A stretch of DNA of 37,312 nucleotides from an uncultured Clostridia bacterium (GCA_946615785.1 CAMOIA010000001.1:1-37312), one strand, 5' to 3'; shown: positions 1 to 5,533, counted from the stretch's first letter. A program made the numbers and translations. Notes: generated by a model from the sequence alone, not told the origin.

Positions 1-50
1 CCGCCGCAGCCCTCTCCGCCGCAGCCCTCTCCGCCGCAGCCCTCTCCGCC
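1..50. repeat. Terminal direct repeat, left copy (contig closure overlap)
   Basis: These 50 bases are identical to 37263-37312. They consist of a 15-base unit that encodes Ala-Ala-Ala-Glu-Arg on the minus strand, so they are also part of the methyltransferase gene. Collapsing the two copies closes a circle and keeps the minus-strand frame open, which argues that the contig is circular. Because the unit is tandem, the true copy number may be collapsed or expanded in the assembly. Confidence 0.9.
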
Positions 51-790
51 GCTGCTTCCTTACTCAGCAGCAGTCCGCCGCCGAAAATGGACTTTTTGCT
101 TTCTTTCTGCGCGTCCAGTTCTGAAATATGCTCGCAGTCCGCCTGGCGGATCCATAGCCGTTGCCCGTATTTCGCCAGCCTGTAATCCTTGCCTGTGAGC
201 ACTTCATACGGATAAACATATTTGGGCAAAGCCTTTTTCCCGCGTTTTTGCAGCATCAAGCTCACCGTGTCCAGCGTTTCTTTTAATTCCGGTTCAATCT
301 TCACCGCGTATTCGTCCATATTGGTCACGAAACTCGTCAGCACGTTCGCGCCGTTCTCGTACCACAAATTCGCACCCACCAGATACACGCAGATTTTTTC
401 CTTTCGCCCCGGCTTTTTCATCAGTCCAACAACGGTCAGCGCGGGCGCGAACAAAAAGAACGGCACATTCTTTGCCAGATACCAGTCCACGATCTGCGCC
501 AGGATGCTGAACGGCGGGTTGTCCACCACGGCGCACCCTTCCGGATAGTCCTCCGCCTGATAGTCTCCGCCCGGCTTGAACGGCCGAAGGAAGTTCCCGC
601 GCCCGATCCTGTATTCCTTCTCCACCCAGTCCGCAACGGCTTCGTAAATCTCCGGCGGCGTGTAGCAGTCGTCCGTTGTCTTTGCTTCCTTGAACTTATC
701 CACAAAGGCCTGATACTGTTCCTCCCGGTGCTTCTCCACCATCGCGGCCATTTCGCCCATCATGATCTGGCCTTCCAGCTCGTCCCGCAT
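1..790 (-). CDS. DNA adenine methyltransferase, EcoRI-methylase-like, N-terminal 263 codons (gene continues across the contig end)
   Basis: Probable N6-adenine DNA methyltransferase, likely modifying phage DNA against host restriction. The start is ATG at 790 with GGAGAAGGAG just upstream. Residues 42-52 read CYTPPEIYEAV, 67-76 FLRPFKPGGD, and 89-94 VDNPPF, the catalytic (D/N)PP(Y/F) motif IV of amino-methyltransferases. The TPP..IY..V and RPF.PGGDY..EDYP spacing is what I associate with phage proteins of the EcoRI methylase family (inference from memory). A classical FxGxG SAM loop is not obvious, as is usual for this divergent group. From residue 244 the protein runs into (AAAER) repeats at the contig edge. 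If the 50-base overlap is collapsed, the frame continues at 37262 and stops at 37177, giving 291 residues. No restriction endonuclease gene is adjacent, so it looks like an orphan methylase. Confidence 0.8.
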   Translation of the reverse strand, partial: MRDELEGQIMMGEMAAMVEKHREEQYQAFVDKFKEAKTTDDCYTPPEIYEAVADWVEKEYRIGRGNFLRPFKPGGDYQAEDYPEGCAVVDNPPFSILAQIVDWYLAKNVPFFLFAPALTVVGLMKKPGRKEKICVYLVGANLWYENGANVLTSFVTNMDEYAVKIEPELKETLDTVSLMLQKRGKKALPKYVYPYEVLTGKDYRLAKYGQRLWIRQADCEHISELDAQKESKKSIFGGGLLLSKEAAAERAAAERAAAERAAA

Positions 791-1221
791 TCTCCTTCTC
801 CTTTATTGATCTTATCAAGGCAGCCCCTTCGTTTCCTCAGTCCCGGCGCCTTCATCGCGCCCGGAGGATTCCGCGCCGGGGCTGCCCGCCTCGGTGCGCC
901 GTTTTTGAAGGCCTCCCGGGTGCCTACTACAGCCGGCCTGTCGTCACCGGTTCCCCGTCGCCCGTTCGCCTTCTTTTTCTGCCGCGCCGAAATCCGAAAC
1001 GGCGCAGCCCGTCCTTGTCCGCCATCGCACGGGTTGGAAATTGGATCGCTTTGCACGTATCGAACACAACATCCCGCGCAGTTATCATTGGCCTGAAGGC
1101 CCGGCGCACTCCGGCAAAGATTCACGCGGCGCCATATCATGGAAGAATGCTGGCACATCCTCCGCCGCGGAAATCACGCAGAAAAAAGTTTCCGTTTTCC
1201 CGATTTTTTTTGCAAAAACCG
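791..1221. other. 430-base stretch without a supported gene
   Basis: Between the methyltransferase start and the promoter of the rightward cassette, open frames exist on both strands. None has a ribosome-binding site matched to a good start, or a recognisable domain. The best candidate is a minus-strand frame with ATG at 1089 and stop at 927, encoding about 54 basic residues. I would not call it a gene. The methyltransferase must be transcribed through this stretch or from an unseen promoter in it. Confidence 0.5.
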
Positions 1222-1250
1222 TTGACAATACTACGCAAAAGTAGTATAAT
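1222..1250 (+). promoter_or_regulatory. Perfect consensus sigma70/sigmaA promoter of the rightward cassette
   Basis: TTGACA at 1222-1227, exactly 17 bases of spacer, TATAAT at 1245-1250. It points into the three-gene cassette at 1281-2153, against the surrounding leftward early operon. Confidence 0.93.
1229..1246. promoter_or_regulatory. Inverted-repeat operator inside the cassette promoter
   Basis: TACTAC, six bases (gcaaaa), GTAGTA: a perfect 6+6 inverted repeat filling the spacer and the first two bases of the -10 box. A bound dimer would block RNA polymerase directly. The cassette's own HTH protein (1932-2153) is the obvious candidate ligand; that pairing is inference. Confidence 0.75.
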
Positions 1251-1280
1251 TAAGCCATCCAATGAAGGAGGCAACAAACC

Positions 1281-1646
1281 ATGATGAACGAACTGAAAGC
1301 CGTTTCCGAAAAGCAGCTTACCTACGCCATGAAAGTCCGCGCCGATGCCCTCAACGATCTCGAACAGTTCCGCACCATCTTCGAAGGCGCTTCCAGCTTC
1401 TACGGCCAGAATCTTCTTTCCATCTACAGCGCCGGCCGCGATCTGATCCTCGGCCTCACCGATGCCTCCAGCGTGATCGAAAAGGCCGGCCTCATCGCGA
1501 ACGAAACCAAGGGCTTCGCTGCCAAGTGGGAACAGCATTACAACTTCTGCAAGCAGAACGGCCGCAAGCCCTGCTCCGCCAGGTTCGTTGTTGAGCACGC
1601 CCCCGCCTCCGCTTTCCGTTTCCTCAACGCTTCCGCTTTCAACTGA
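1281..1646 (+). CDS. Unknown 121-residue protein, first gene of the rightward cassette
   Basis: I do not recognise this family. It starts at ATG 1281 (MMNEL), nine bases after GGAGG; ATG 1284 is a near-equivalent start. The sequence looks largely helical and soluble, with no signal peptide or membrane segment. It has a helical body at about residues 5-85, a short Cys-containing stretch near residues 89-97 (NFCKQNGRKPC), and a Ser/Ala/Phe-rich tail. It lies 30 bases after the -10 box of a strong promoter and 19 bases ahead of the next gene, so the three genes form one transcript. Its orientation opposes the early operon around it, as in a phage moron. A role in host takeover or counter-defence is possible but inferred from context only. 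Confidence 0.75.
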   Translation: MMNELKAVSEKQLTYAMKVRADALNDLEQFRTIFEGASSFYGQNLLSIYSAGRDLILGLTDASSVIEKAGLIANETKGFAAKWEQHYNFCKQNGRKPCSARFVVEHAPASAFRFLNASAFN

Positions 1647-1665
1647 TAAAAAGGAGGATCTTTCC

Positions 1666-1917
1666 ATGAAAACCATCACCTACAACGGCCATGAAATCCA
1701 GCTCACCGCGATCCGCTTCACCTTTGCCGATGAAACCGCCGTGCAGGACGGCATCCTGATCCACGATACCGCCGACGAATTTTCCGACGGCGACATCATC
1801 TACGGCGTACCCTTTGATTTCATCGATGACGCTTCCGATCTTGCCCAGCTCTTCGGCGATACCGGCTGCACCGTATTCACCCAGGGCGCCGACGGCATCT
1901 ACCATGCCGAAGCGTAA
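1666..1917 (+). CDS. Small, strongly acidic protein of unknown function, second cassette gene
   Basis: An 83-residue protein from ATG 1666, eight bases after GGAGGAT. By my count it has about 16 Asp/Glu against two Lys/Arg, so it should be very acidic. The acidic residues are dense between positions 35 and 68 (TADEFSDGD, FDFIDDASD). No membrane segment or catalytic motif is visible. Small, highly acidic phage proteins are often DNA mimics or bind positively charged defence proteins (several anti-CRISPRs and anti-restriction proteins are examples), which fits an operon closed by an HTH gene. That is inference. A housekeeping regulator or an antitoxin-like role is equally open. Gap to the next gene is 14 bases. 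Confidence 0.78.
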   Translation: MKTITYNGHEIQLTAIRFTFADETAVQDGILIHDTADEFSDGDIIYGVPFDFIDDASDLAQLFGDTGCTVFTQGADGIYHAEA

Positions 1918-1931
1918 AGGAGGCCCCCGCC

Positions 1932-2153
1932 GTGAAAATGGAACTTTCAAATCTGCTCCCCCTCTCTGAGTTCGCCGCCCGCATCGGGCGCGATCCCGCC
2001 ACCATCCGGCAGAAAATCCTTCGCGGCAATCTGCCGGGTGCCGTGAAAATCGGCCGCGACTGGTTCGTGCCAGCGGACATCGCCTACAATGATCGCCGGA
2101 TCAAATCCGGCAAATACATCGGCTCCCGCGAATCCTCCGAGCGCCCTGAGTGA
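1932..2153 (+). CDS. Small HTH DNA-binding protein (excisionase/AlpA-like), third cassette gene
   Basis: A 73-residue protein with an N-terminal helix-turn-helix at about residues 8-35 (LLPLSEFAARIGRDPATIRQ), followed by the wing-like segment KIGRDWFVPAD typical of the HTH_17/excisionase-type fold. The GTG start at 1932 is chosen because GGAGG lies eight bases upstream; the in-frame ATG at 1938 is spaced too far. As last gene of a self-regulated operon with a palindrome in its promoter, it would suit an Aca-type autorepressor. Alternatively it is the phage excisionase, though it lies 3.5 kb from the integrase and is not in the leftward lytic transcript. A weak terminator follows immediately. 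Confidence 0.82.
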   Translation: MKMELSNLLPLSEFAARIGRDPATIRQKILRGNLPGAVKIGRDWFVPADIAYNDRRIKSGKYIGSRESSERPE

Positions 2154-2167
2154 TCATGGCGTTTTTT
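2141..2167 (+). terminator. Probable terminator of the rightward cassette
   Basis: GCGCC at 2141-2145 can pair with GGCG(T) at 2158-2162, and T6 follows at 2162-2167. The stem is short, so strength is uncertain. It sits between the convergent genes ending at 2153 and 2174. Confidence 0.45.
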
Positions 2168-2173
2168 CTGCCC

Positions 2174-2362
2174 TTACTCAATCCATATCCTGTCCGGCAG
2201 ATTGCTTAGCAGCTGATCAAAGGCTGCTGACGCCTTCCCGAAATCGTACTTGAACCCCATCGTTTCCTCCTCGGCGGCCTTGTACGCATCCTCCAGCGCC
2301 CGCATCCGCCTTCGCTCCTCTTCGTGTTCCCGGATGATCCGGTTCTGCTCAGCTTTGTCCAC
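2174..2362 (-). CDS. Small charged early protein, unknown function
   Basis: A 62-residue product from GTG 2362, six bases after GGAGG. The gene overlaps the end of the upstream HTH gene by 14 bases, consistent with translational coupling. The sequence is a highly charged helix over residues 4-36 (many Glu/Arg) followed by a short tail ending in LPDRIWIE. No domain is recognised. It is the last gene of the leftward early chain before the opposing cassette. Confidence 0.7.
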   Translation of the reverse strand: MDKAEQNRIIREHEEERRRMRALEDAYKAAEEETMGFKYDFGKASAAFDQLLSNLPDRIWIE

Positions 2363-2615
2363 CGTCCGCCTCCAGATCCTCGGCCATGGCGTCCTCGTCC
2401 ATTGCGCAGTCAAATCCGGCAAGATAGCTCACGGAAACGCCCAGCGCCTTCGCCACCACCACGATGTCCACGATGTTCGCCCCGAACCGCGTCAGGCCGA
2501 AGATTCTTTCCCGGCTCATGCCAAGGCGCTTTTCAAGCTCGCTCACCTTCACGCTCCTGGCGTCGATGGCCTTTCCCACCCGGTCGGCGTAGATCAGTTT
2601 AAAGTTATCTTTCAT
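2349..2615 (-). CDS. Small XRE-like HTH regulator
   Basis: An 88-residue protein from ATG 2615, with GGGTGG about six bases upstream. The 4-base ATGA overlap with the preceding gene supports this start. Residues 23-68 form an HTH of the XRE type (VSELEKRLGMSRERIFGLTRFG, then VVVAKALGVSVSYLAGFD). The tail is acidic (MDEDAMAEDLEADGG). It probably regulates phage genes, but the target is unknown. It is one of at least three HTH proteins in this operon besides the repressor. Confidence 0.85.
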   Translation of the reverse strand: MKDNFKLIYADRVGKAIDARSVKVSELEKRLGMSRERIFGLTRFGANIVDIVVVAKALGVSVSYLAGFDCAMDEDAMAEDLEADGGQS

Positions 2616-2881
2616 CGTTTCCACCCGTTTCTGATCAATCCGGCCCGGCTGGTTCTTGCGATTCTCACCCCGCTGGTCAGCCTCTCCCGGTCGCAGTACG
2701 CAAAGGCCTGGCACGTTTTCCGAAGTCTCGCCGTTTCCCTCTCCTGCTCCCGGATCCCGCGCATAACATCCCGGAAAAAAGCCCTCTGCCGTCTCCGCTC
2801 CTCGCGTTCTGATCCCTCTCTCCAGATTGCAAACATTGACTTTCCCTTTCTCCATGGGGTATAATACCCATGGCTTTTCAT
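2612..2881 (-). CDS. Basic 89-residue early protein, unknown function
   Basis: The start is taken as ATG 2881, five bases after GGAGG. An alternative ATG at 2935 overlaps the upstream stop codon as ATGA but has a poor ribosome site, and a third ATG at 2836 follows AAAGGGAAAG. The protein is rich in Arg/Glu (residues 20-60), with no membrane segment or known domain. It overlaps the next gene by four bases (ATGA). It may be a small nucleic-acid-binding or regulatory protein, on composition alone. Confidence 0.65.
   Translation of the reverse strand: MKSHGYYTPWRKGKSMFAIWREGSEREERRRQRAFFRDVMRGIREQERETARLRKTCQAFAYCDRERLTSGVRIARTSRAGLIRNGWKR
2836..2865 (+). promoter_or_regulatory. Possible antisense promoter inside the early operon
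   Basis: TTGACT at 2836-2841 and TATAAT at 2860-2865 with an 18-base spacer, reading rightward against the early genes. An inverted repeat with seven-base arms (CCATGGG / CCCATGG, 2852-2873) surrounds the -10 box. It may be chance within coding sequence. Confidence 0.35.
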
Positions 2882-2931
2882 GTAAGCCTCCGTTACCGGC
2901 CCCGGCGCATTCTCCCTGCGCCTGGGCCTTT

Positions 2932-3390
2932 TCATTTGCCTTTTTGCTGCTCCGCCTTCTGGCTTTCAAATTCCGCATACAGCTCGTCCGCGCTGCACAA
3001 AAATGCCGATGCGAGCCTTTCCATCGTCGCCGAGCCGATACGCCTCACGTGCCCGCACTCAATCACGGAAATGTACACCCGCGAAACCCCGGACACCTGC
3101 CCCAGCCTTTCCTGTGTCATCCCGGCGTGAAACCGTCTGCGCTTCAGCCAGTTTCCCGGTTCCGGCTTCTTCTTTCTTTCAGGCTTCCCCCATTCCGCTT
3201 CCATCTCTTCTTTCAGTTCCGCAGCCGTGCACCCGAACGCTTCCGCCAGATTCTCTACTGTTTTCCTTTTCAGCGTTTTGAAGCGCCCGTTTTCCACCAG
3301 GCTGATATAGCCCTGCTCCGTCCCGATCAGATCCGCGAGTTTTTGCTGCGACATTCCCGCCGCCGTTCGTCTGTCCCTCAGCCAGCTCAT
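2932..3390 (-). CDS. Tandem XRE-type HTH regulator (two HTH domains)
   Basis: A 152-residue protein from ATG 3390, five bases after AAGGAGG; the ATGA overlap with the upstream gene fits. There are two Cro/C1-type HTH domains in one chain. The first is at about residues 2-60 (RRTAAGMSQQKLADLIGTEQGYISLVENG broken here into its usual helices: MSQQKLADLIGT then QGYISLVENG). The second is at about residues 82-142 (RRRFHAGMTQERLGQVSGVS then RVYISVIECG). A Lys/Glu linker joins them. Such a duplication allows binding as an intramolecular pseudo-dimer. It is probably a transcriptional regulator of the lytic programme; target unknown. No peptidase or metal site is visible. Confidence 0.88.
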   Translation of the reverse strand: MSWLRDRRTAAGMSQQKLADLIGTEQGYISLVENGRFKTLKRKTVENLAEAFGCTAAELKEEMEAEWGKPERKKKPEPGNWLKRRRFHAGMTQERLGQVSGVSRVYISVIECGHVRRIGSATMERLASAFLCSADELYAEFESQKAEQQKGK

Positions 3391-3659
3391 ACCGTCCTCC
3401 TTTTGCAGGTTCCGTCCGGGTTTGTCCATTCGTTCAGCAGCACCACCGCCGGCCGTTTCCGGCGTTTCGCCGGTTTCTCGCTGTGCACCCGGGTGTTCTC
3501 CCTCTCCCAGATCGCAAGGTTGCTTTCCGTCACCATCAGAATCCGGCGCTTTCCGGTGCCGATGTTCACGCTGTTCATTTTGCCAAGCATCTCCTTGGCT
3601 TTTTCCCGGCTCACACCGTACCGCGCCATAATGTCCCCGGCTCCGTACAGTTTCTCCAT
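3387..3659 (-). CDS. Small HTH early protein
   Basis: A 90-residue protein from ATG 3659, eight bases after GGAGG. Residues 5-30 (GAGDIMARYGVSREKAKEML) look like the helix-turn-helix of small MerR/excisionase-like DNA-binding proteins. A basic central part (KRRILMV) and a Lys/Arg-rich tail follow. It overlaps the next gene as ATGA. It could be the excisionase or an early regulator; the sequence does not decide. Confidence 0.75.
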   Translation of the reverse strand: MEKLYGAGDIMARYGVSREKAKEMLGKMNSVNIGTGKRRILMVTESNLAIWERENTRVHSEKPAKRRKRPAVVLLNEWTNPDGTCKRRTV

Positions 3660-3661
3660 TT

Positions 3662-3928
3662 TCAGCGCCTCCTGAACCGCGCCCCGTATGGGCACGTGGC
3701 GAAGTGGCTGATATACCCGCGGTGCTTGTCCTGGTCTCCAGGCTCCGCCGGCACGCCCGTCACCACGTTCCCGTCCTCAAGCACGTACTTGTTCCGCCCG
3801 TTCAGGTCCGGCACGAACTCCACCGGCTCCAGATCCACGGGCATCCGCTTTCCCTTCACGGTCTCAACAAAAAGCATTCGCGCCCCGCAGGCCTTGCACG
3901 CGGTTTCCCCGCTCACCTTCCCCCTCAT
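3662..3928 (-). CDS. Small zinc-ribbon-like early protein
   Basis: An 88-residue protein whose ATG (3928) overlaps the upstream stop as ATGA. CKACG at about residues 11-15 and a late Cys (ATCPYG) together with nearby His (SHF) form a plausible metal site. The segment GKRMPVDLEPVEF is typical of small phage zinc proteins of this kind seen in Clostridia-like phages (recalled, not searched). No enzyme motif is visible. It belongs to the early operon and probably binds nucleic acid or protein. Confidence 0.78.
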   Translation of the reverse strand: MRGKVSGETACKACGARMLFVETVKGKRMPVDLEPVEFVPDLNGRNKYVLEDGNVVTGVPAEPGDQDKHRGYISHFATCPYGARFRRR

Positions 3929-4083
3929 GCCGTTTCCTGCTCCTTCTCCTTCTCCTCGTCCGGGTCTTTCTTGGTTTCCAGTGCCGCCGTTCTCCCGGCA
4001 GCATAGCCAAGCACAAACTGCTTCGCGTTCTCCGGCAGCGTTCCAAGCGCCTCCATGATCTCTCCGCGCTCCTTTTCGCTCAT
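3925..4083 (-). CDS. First gene of the leftward early operon, 52-residue acidic protein
   Basis: The ATG at 4083 follows AGGAGG by seven bases. The product begins MSEKERGEIMEALGTL and has a helical core around AKQFVLGYAAGR, then a Lys/Glu-rich tail (DPDEEKEKEQETA). It is the first gene after the operator-controlled promoter, the position of cro or antirepressor genes in temperate phages. It has no HTH, so it is not a typical Cro. Function unknown. Confidence 0.72.
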   Translation of the reverse strand: MSEKERGEIMEALGTLPENAKQFVLGYAAGRTAALETKKDPDEEKEKEQETA

Positions 4084-4121
4084 ACAATCCCTCCTAACTT
4101 TCCTATTGGATACATAAAACT

Positions 4122-4133
4122 GTCTTCCAAGAC
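4122..4133. promoter_or_regulatory. Repressor operator O1
   Basis: GTCTTCCAAGAC, an inverted repeat with 5-base arms. It lies just downstream of the leftward -10 box and overlaps the expected start of transcription (about 4129), so binding would block the early promoter. Confidence 0.82.
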
Positions 4134-4135
4134 TT

Positions 4136-4164
4136 ATTATATTGTCTGCCAAGACACCTGTCAA
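4136..4164 (-). promoter_or_regulatory. Leftward early (lytic) promoter
   Basis: On the minus strand, TTGACA (4164-4159), exactly 17 bases, TATAAT (4141-4136): a perfect consensus promoter. O2 fills its spacer and O1 covers its start site. It drives the early chain beginning at 4083. Confidence 0.93.
4144..4155. promoter_or_regulatory. Repressor operator O2
   Basis: GTCTGCCAAGAC, one base from the consensus, lying entirely inside the 17-base spacer of the leftward early promoter. Its centre is 22 bases from O1 and 42 from O3, close to whole helical turns, which would suit cooperative binding on one DNA face. Confidence 0.82.
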
Positions 4165-4179
4165 TATATTTTCGACAAA

Positions 4180-4203
4180 AAAATTGTCTTGCAAGACAAT
4201 TTT
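4180..4203. promoter_or_regulatory. Repressor operator O3, 24-base perfect palindrome
   Basis: Core GTCTTGCAAGAC (4186-4197) extended by AAAATT/AATTTT to a perfect 24-base palindrome without spacer. It is the best match of the three sites. It overlaps the -35 box of the repressor promoter, so occupation should switch the repressor gene off (negative autoregulation). Confidence 0.88.
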
Positions 4204-4217
4204 GAATGTGTTATATT
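4189..4217 (+). promoter_or_regulatory. Repressor maintenance promoter
   Basis: A weak -35 (TTGCAA, 4189-4194), 17-base spacer and -10 TATATT (4212-4217) with an upstream TG one base before it (extended -10). The -35 lies inside operator O3. The expected start near 4224 makes a leader of only about 14 bases. Confidence 0.7.
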
Positions 4218-4237
4218 CTTGTCAAGGAGGTGATACC

Positions 4238-4603
4238 TTGGAAAGCATCGGCGCACGAATGAAAACCATTCGAAAAAAGTTCAATCTTACGCAGGAAGAG
4301 CTCGGCAATTTACTCGGCGTTCAGAACGCTGCCATTTCAAAATTTGAAAATGGAAGGGCAACGCCAACGGACGCATCTATCAAGCTGATTTGCGCCACCT
4401 ATCACGTCAATTATGCCTGGCTTACCCAGGGCGAAGGCCCCATGATGGAAGCGCTGGACACGGACGCCCTGGTCGATCAGTACATGGCCGGCGAATCCGA
4501 ACTTGCCAAATCCGTCATGAAAGCCTTTGCCCGTCTCCCCGACGAAGAATGGCAAAAGCTCCGCGACCTCATCCAGCGCATCAAAGACGAAGGGCACCCG
4601 TAA
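4238..4603 (+). CDS. CI-like phage repressor, HTH without peptidase domain, TTG start
   Basis: A 121-residue XRE-family repressor that maintains lysogeny by binding the three operators just upstream. The start is TTG 4238, set by an almost perfect AAGGAGGTGA seven bases upstream; the next in-frame ATG (4259) would cut into the first helix. The HTH covers about residues 5-58 (FNLTQEELGNLLGVQNAAIS, then KFENG) and ends with the common HVNYAWLTQGEGPM turn. The C-terminal 50 residues are a short acidic/helical piece (LPDEEWQKLRDLIQRI), probably for dimerisation. There is no S24 autocleavage domain, so induction must work by another route, such as an antirepressor or an unlinked protease. TTG lowers translation, and O3 gives feedback on its own promoter. 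Confidence 0.92.
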   Translation: MESIGARMKTIRKKFNLTQEELGNLLGVQNAAISKFENGRATPTDASIKLICATYHVNYAWLTQGEGPMMEALDTDALVDQYMAGESELAKSVMKAFARLPDEEWQKLRDLIQRIKDEGHP

Positions 4604-4619
4604 CGGGTGTCCCCTTTTT
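4592..4619 (+). terminator. Rho-independent terminator of the repressor gene
   Basis: GGGCACCCG (4592-4600), loop containing the repressor stop codon, CGGGTGTCCC with one bulged T (4604-4613), then a T-rich tract to about 4620. Confidence 0.88.
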
Positions 4620-4623
4620 TCTG

Positions 4624-4652
4624 TTGACATTTTCACACCCGTTTTGTATATT
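4624..4652 (+). promoter_or_regulatory. Promoter of the lysogen membrane protein gene
   Basis: TTGACA (4624-4629), 17 bases, TATATT (4647-4652). It starts directly after the repressor terminator and has no operator copy, so it should stay active in the lysogen. Confidence 0.85.
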
Positions 4653-4670
4653 TTTCTCGGGGTGATCACA

Positions 4671-5264
4671 ATGAAAAAACAATCCGGCAGATTTAATAGA
4701 TTTACGCGGATCATGCTCCTCCTCTGCTGTGTCGCCACCGGCATGATTTTTGTGTATTACCACGGCAAAGCCTACCCATGGCCAAAGGAAACGCCCGTTT
4801 CTTTTTCCACGGAATCGCCCGCACCCGTCTCCCTTCCGCAGCCACGCGCGACGGCTGCCCCGGCCTATGCGTATGCCCAGCCAATTACCTTTACAACATC
4901 CACGCCGCGCCCCTTTAAGACCTTCCGTCCCCTTACGCCTGTTCCTGAAAGCTTCCGGTCATCATCCGAAAACAGCGCGACGGCCCCTCCGTCATCGTCC
5001 TCGCGCATCGGTGCAAAGCCCGCCCCGCAGTATTATGCTTCCGTCAGCACCGCCGCCCCGCAGCGCTTCGCTTCCGTTCGCACCGCCGCGCCCGCCCAGA
5101 ATCTTGGGCGCTACACCCTGAACCTTGAATCAAAGGTCATTCACGATCCTGAATGCCACACCATCGAACGCACCTCAGATTACAAACTCCAGACCGGTTA
5201 TTTCGATCTGGATGCTCTTCTCCGGCAGGGCTACCGCCGCTGCCACACCTGCTGGCCACGCTAA
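4671..5264 (+). CDS. Membrane-anchored Pro/Ser/Ala-rich protein with C-terminal zinc-motif domain (lysogenic conversion / superinfection-exclusion candidate)
   Basis: A 197-residue protein from ATG 4671. Residues 1-12 are basic (KKQSGRFNRF), and 13-30 form one hydrophobic segment (IMLLLCCVATGMIFVYY), an N-terminal anchor or signal peptide. Residues 35-145 are a low-complexity Pro/Ala/Ser/Thr stalk. Residues 148-197 form a compact domain with H-x-x-x-C (HDPECH) and C-x-x-C (CHTC) and the closing pattern ALLRQGYRRCHTC, like the Ada-type metal-binding module often found at the end of secreted nucleases and surface proteins. The predicted arrangement is anchor, stalk and exposed zinc domain. The gene has its own promoter and lies between repressor and attP, where several Gram-positive temperate phages carry superinfection-exclusion genes. 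Exclusion is therefore a reasoned guess; another surface role is possible. Confidence 0.82.
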   Translation: MKKQSGRFNRFTRIMLLLCCVATGMIFVYYHGKAYPWPKETPVSFSTESPAPVSLPQPRATAAPAYAYAQPITFTTSTPRPFKTFRPLTPVPESFRSSSENSATAPPSSSSRIGAKPAPQYYASVSTAAPQRFASVRTAAPAQNLGRYTLNLESKVIHDPECHTIERTSDYKLQTGYFDLDALLRQGYRRCHTCWPR

Positions 5265-5287
5265 GGAGGTTCCCACCAAAAACAAAA

Positions 5288-5314
5288 AGCGCCCCTTCTG
5301 GCGCTCTCTTTTTC
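5288..5314 (+). terminator. Terminator before attP
   Basis: AGCGCC, loop ccttct, GGCGCT, then CTCTTTTT. The stem is preceded by A5, so it may work in both directions. It isolates the lysogeny genes from the attachment site. Confidence 0.85.
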
Positions 5315-5333
5315 AGGGTCAAAAATAGGGTCA
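5315..5333. promoter_or_regulatory. Integrase arm sites, left pair
   Basis: Two copies of AGGGTCA (5315-5321 and 5327-5333), 12 bases start to start. The same pair with the same spacing recurs at 5534-5552 on the other side of the tRNA-like core, as expected for arm-type binding sites of a tyrosine integrase. Confidence 0.78.
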
Positions 5334-5373
5334 ATTCTTCTCTATCCCTTTATTTTATTATGCCTCATTCCCC

Positions 5374-5415
5374 CTCCGACTCTGAAGGCCGTGGGTTCGA
5401 ATCCCGCCGGGCGCA
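5374..5415 (+). other. attP: attP core: 3' part of a tRNA-Arg(CCG) gene
   Basis: The sequence matches a tRNA from the anticodon loop to the discriminator base: loop CTCCGAC (anticodon CCG), 3' anticodon stem TCTGA, variable loop AGGCC, T-arm GTGGG-TTCGAAT-CCCGC, acceptor strand CGGGCGC and discriminator A. The upstream 5' stem is missing (the preceding bases do not pair), so this is not a functional tRNA. Integration would rebuild the host gene's 3' end. The host attB should be a tRNA-Arg(CCG). The crossover point cannot be placed within this segment. Confidence 0.88.
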
Positions 5416-5533
5416 TACCAAAAACCCCTTGAAATTCCTCACTTTTCAGGATTTCAGGGGGTTTTCTTGTGCCAAAGAAAAGAAGGAAAAAGAGAAAAAA
5501 AGCCGGTTTTTTCTTGATTAAAACAAAAAAAAG

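Noticed and set aside
1..50. CRISPR-like array at the contig ends
   Set aside because: The 15-base units are contiguous with no unique spacers and encode an in-frame pentapeptide repeat.
222..548. Plus-strand frame inside the methyltransferase region
   Set aside because: It is antisense to the catalytic part of the methyltransferase, which has recognisable motifs and a good start.
760..1158. Minus-strand coding frame of about 130 codons upstream of the methyltransferase
   Set aside because: It overlaps the methyltransferase start in another frame, has no matched ribosome site and its composition (Arg/Gly/Pro-rich) resembles shadow translation.
5374..5415. Functional tRNA-Arg gene
   Set aside because: Only the 3' half is present; the 5' acceptor, D-arm and 5' anticodon stem are missing and the next bases (TACCA) are not a clean CCA end.
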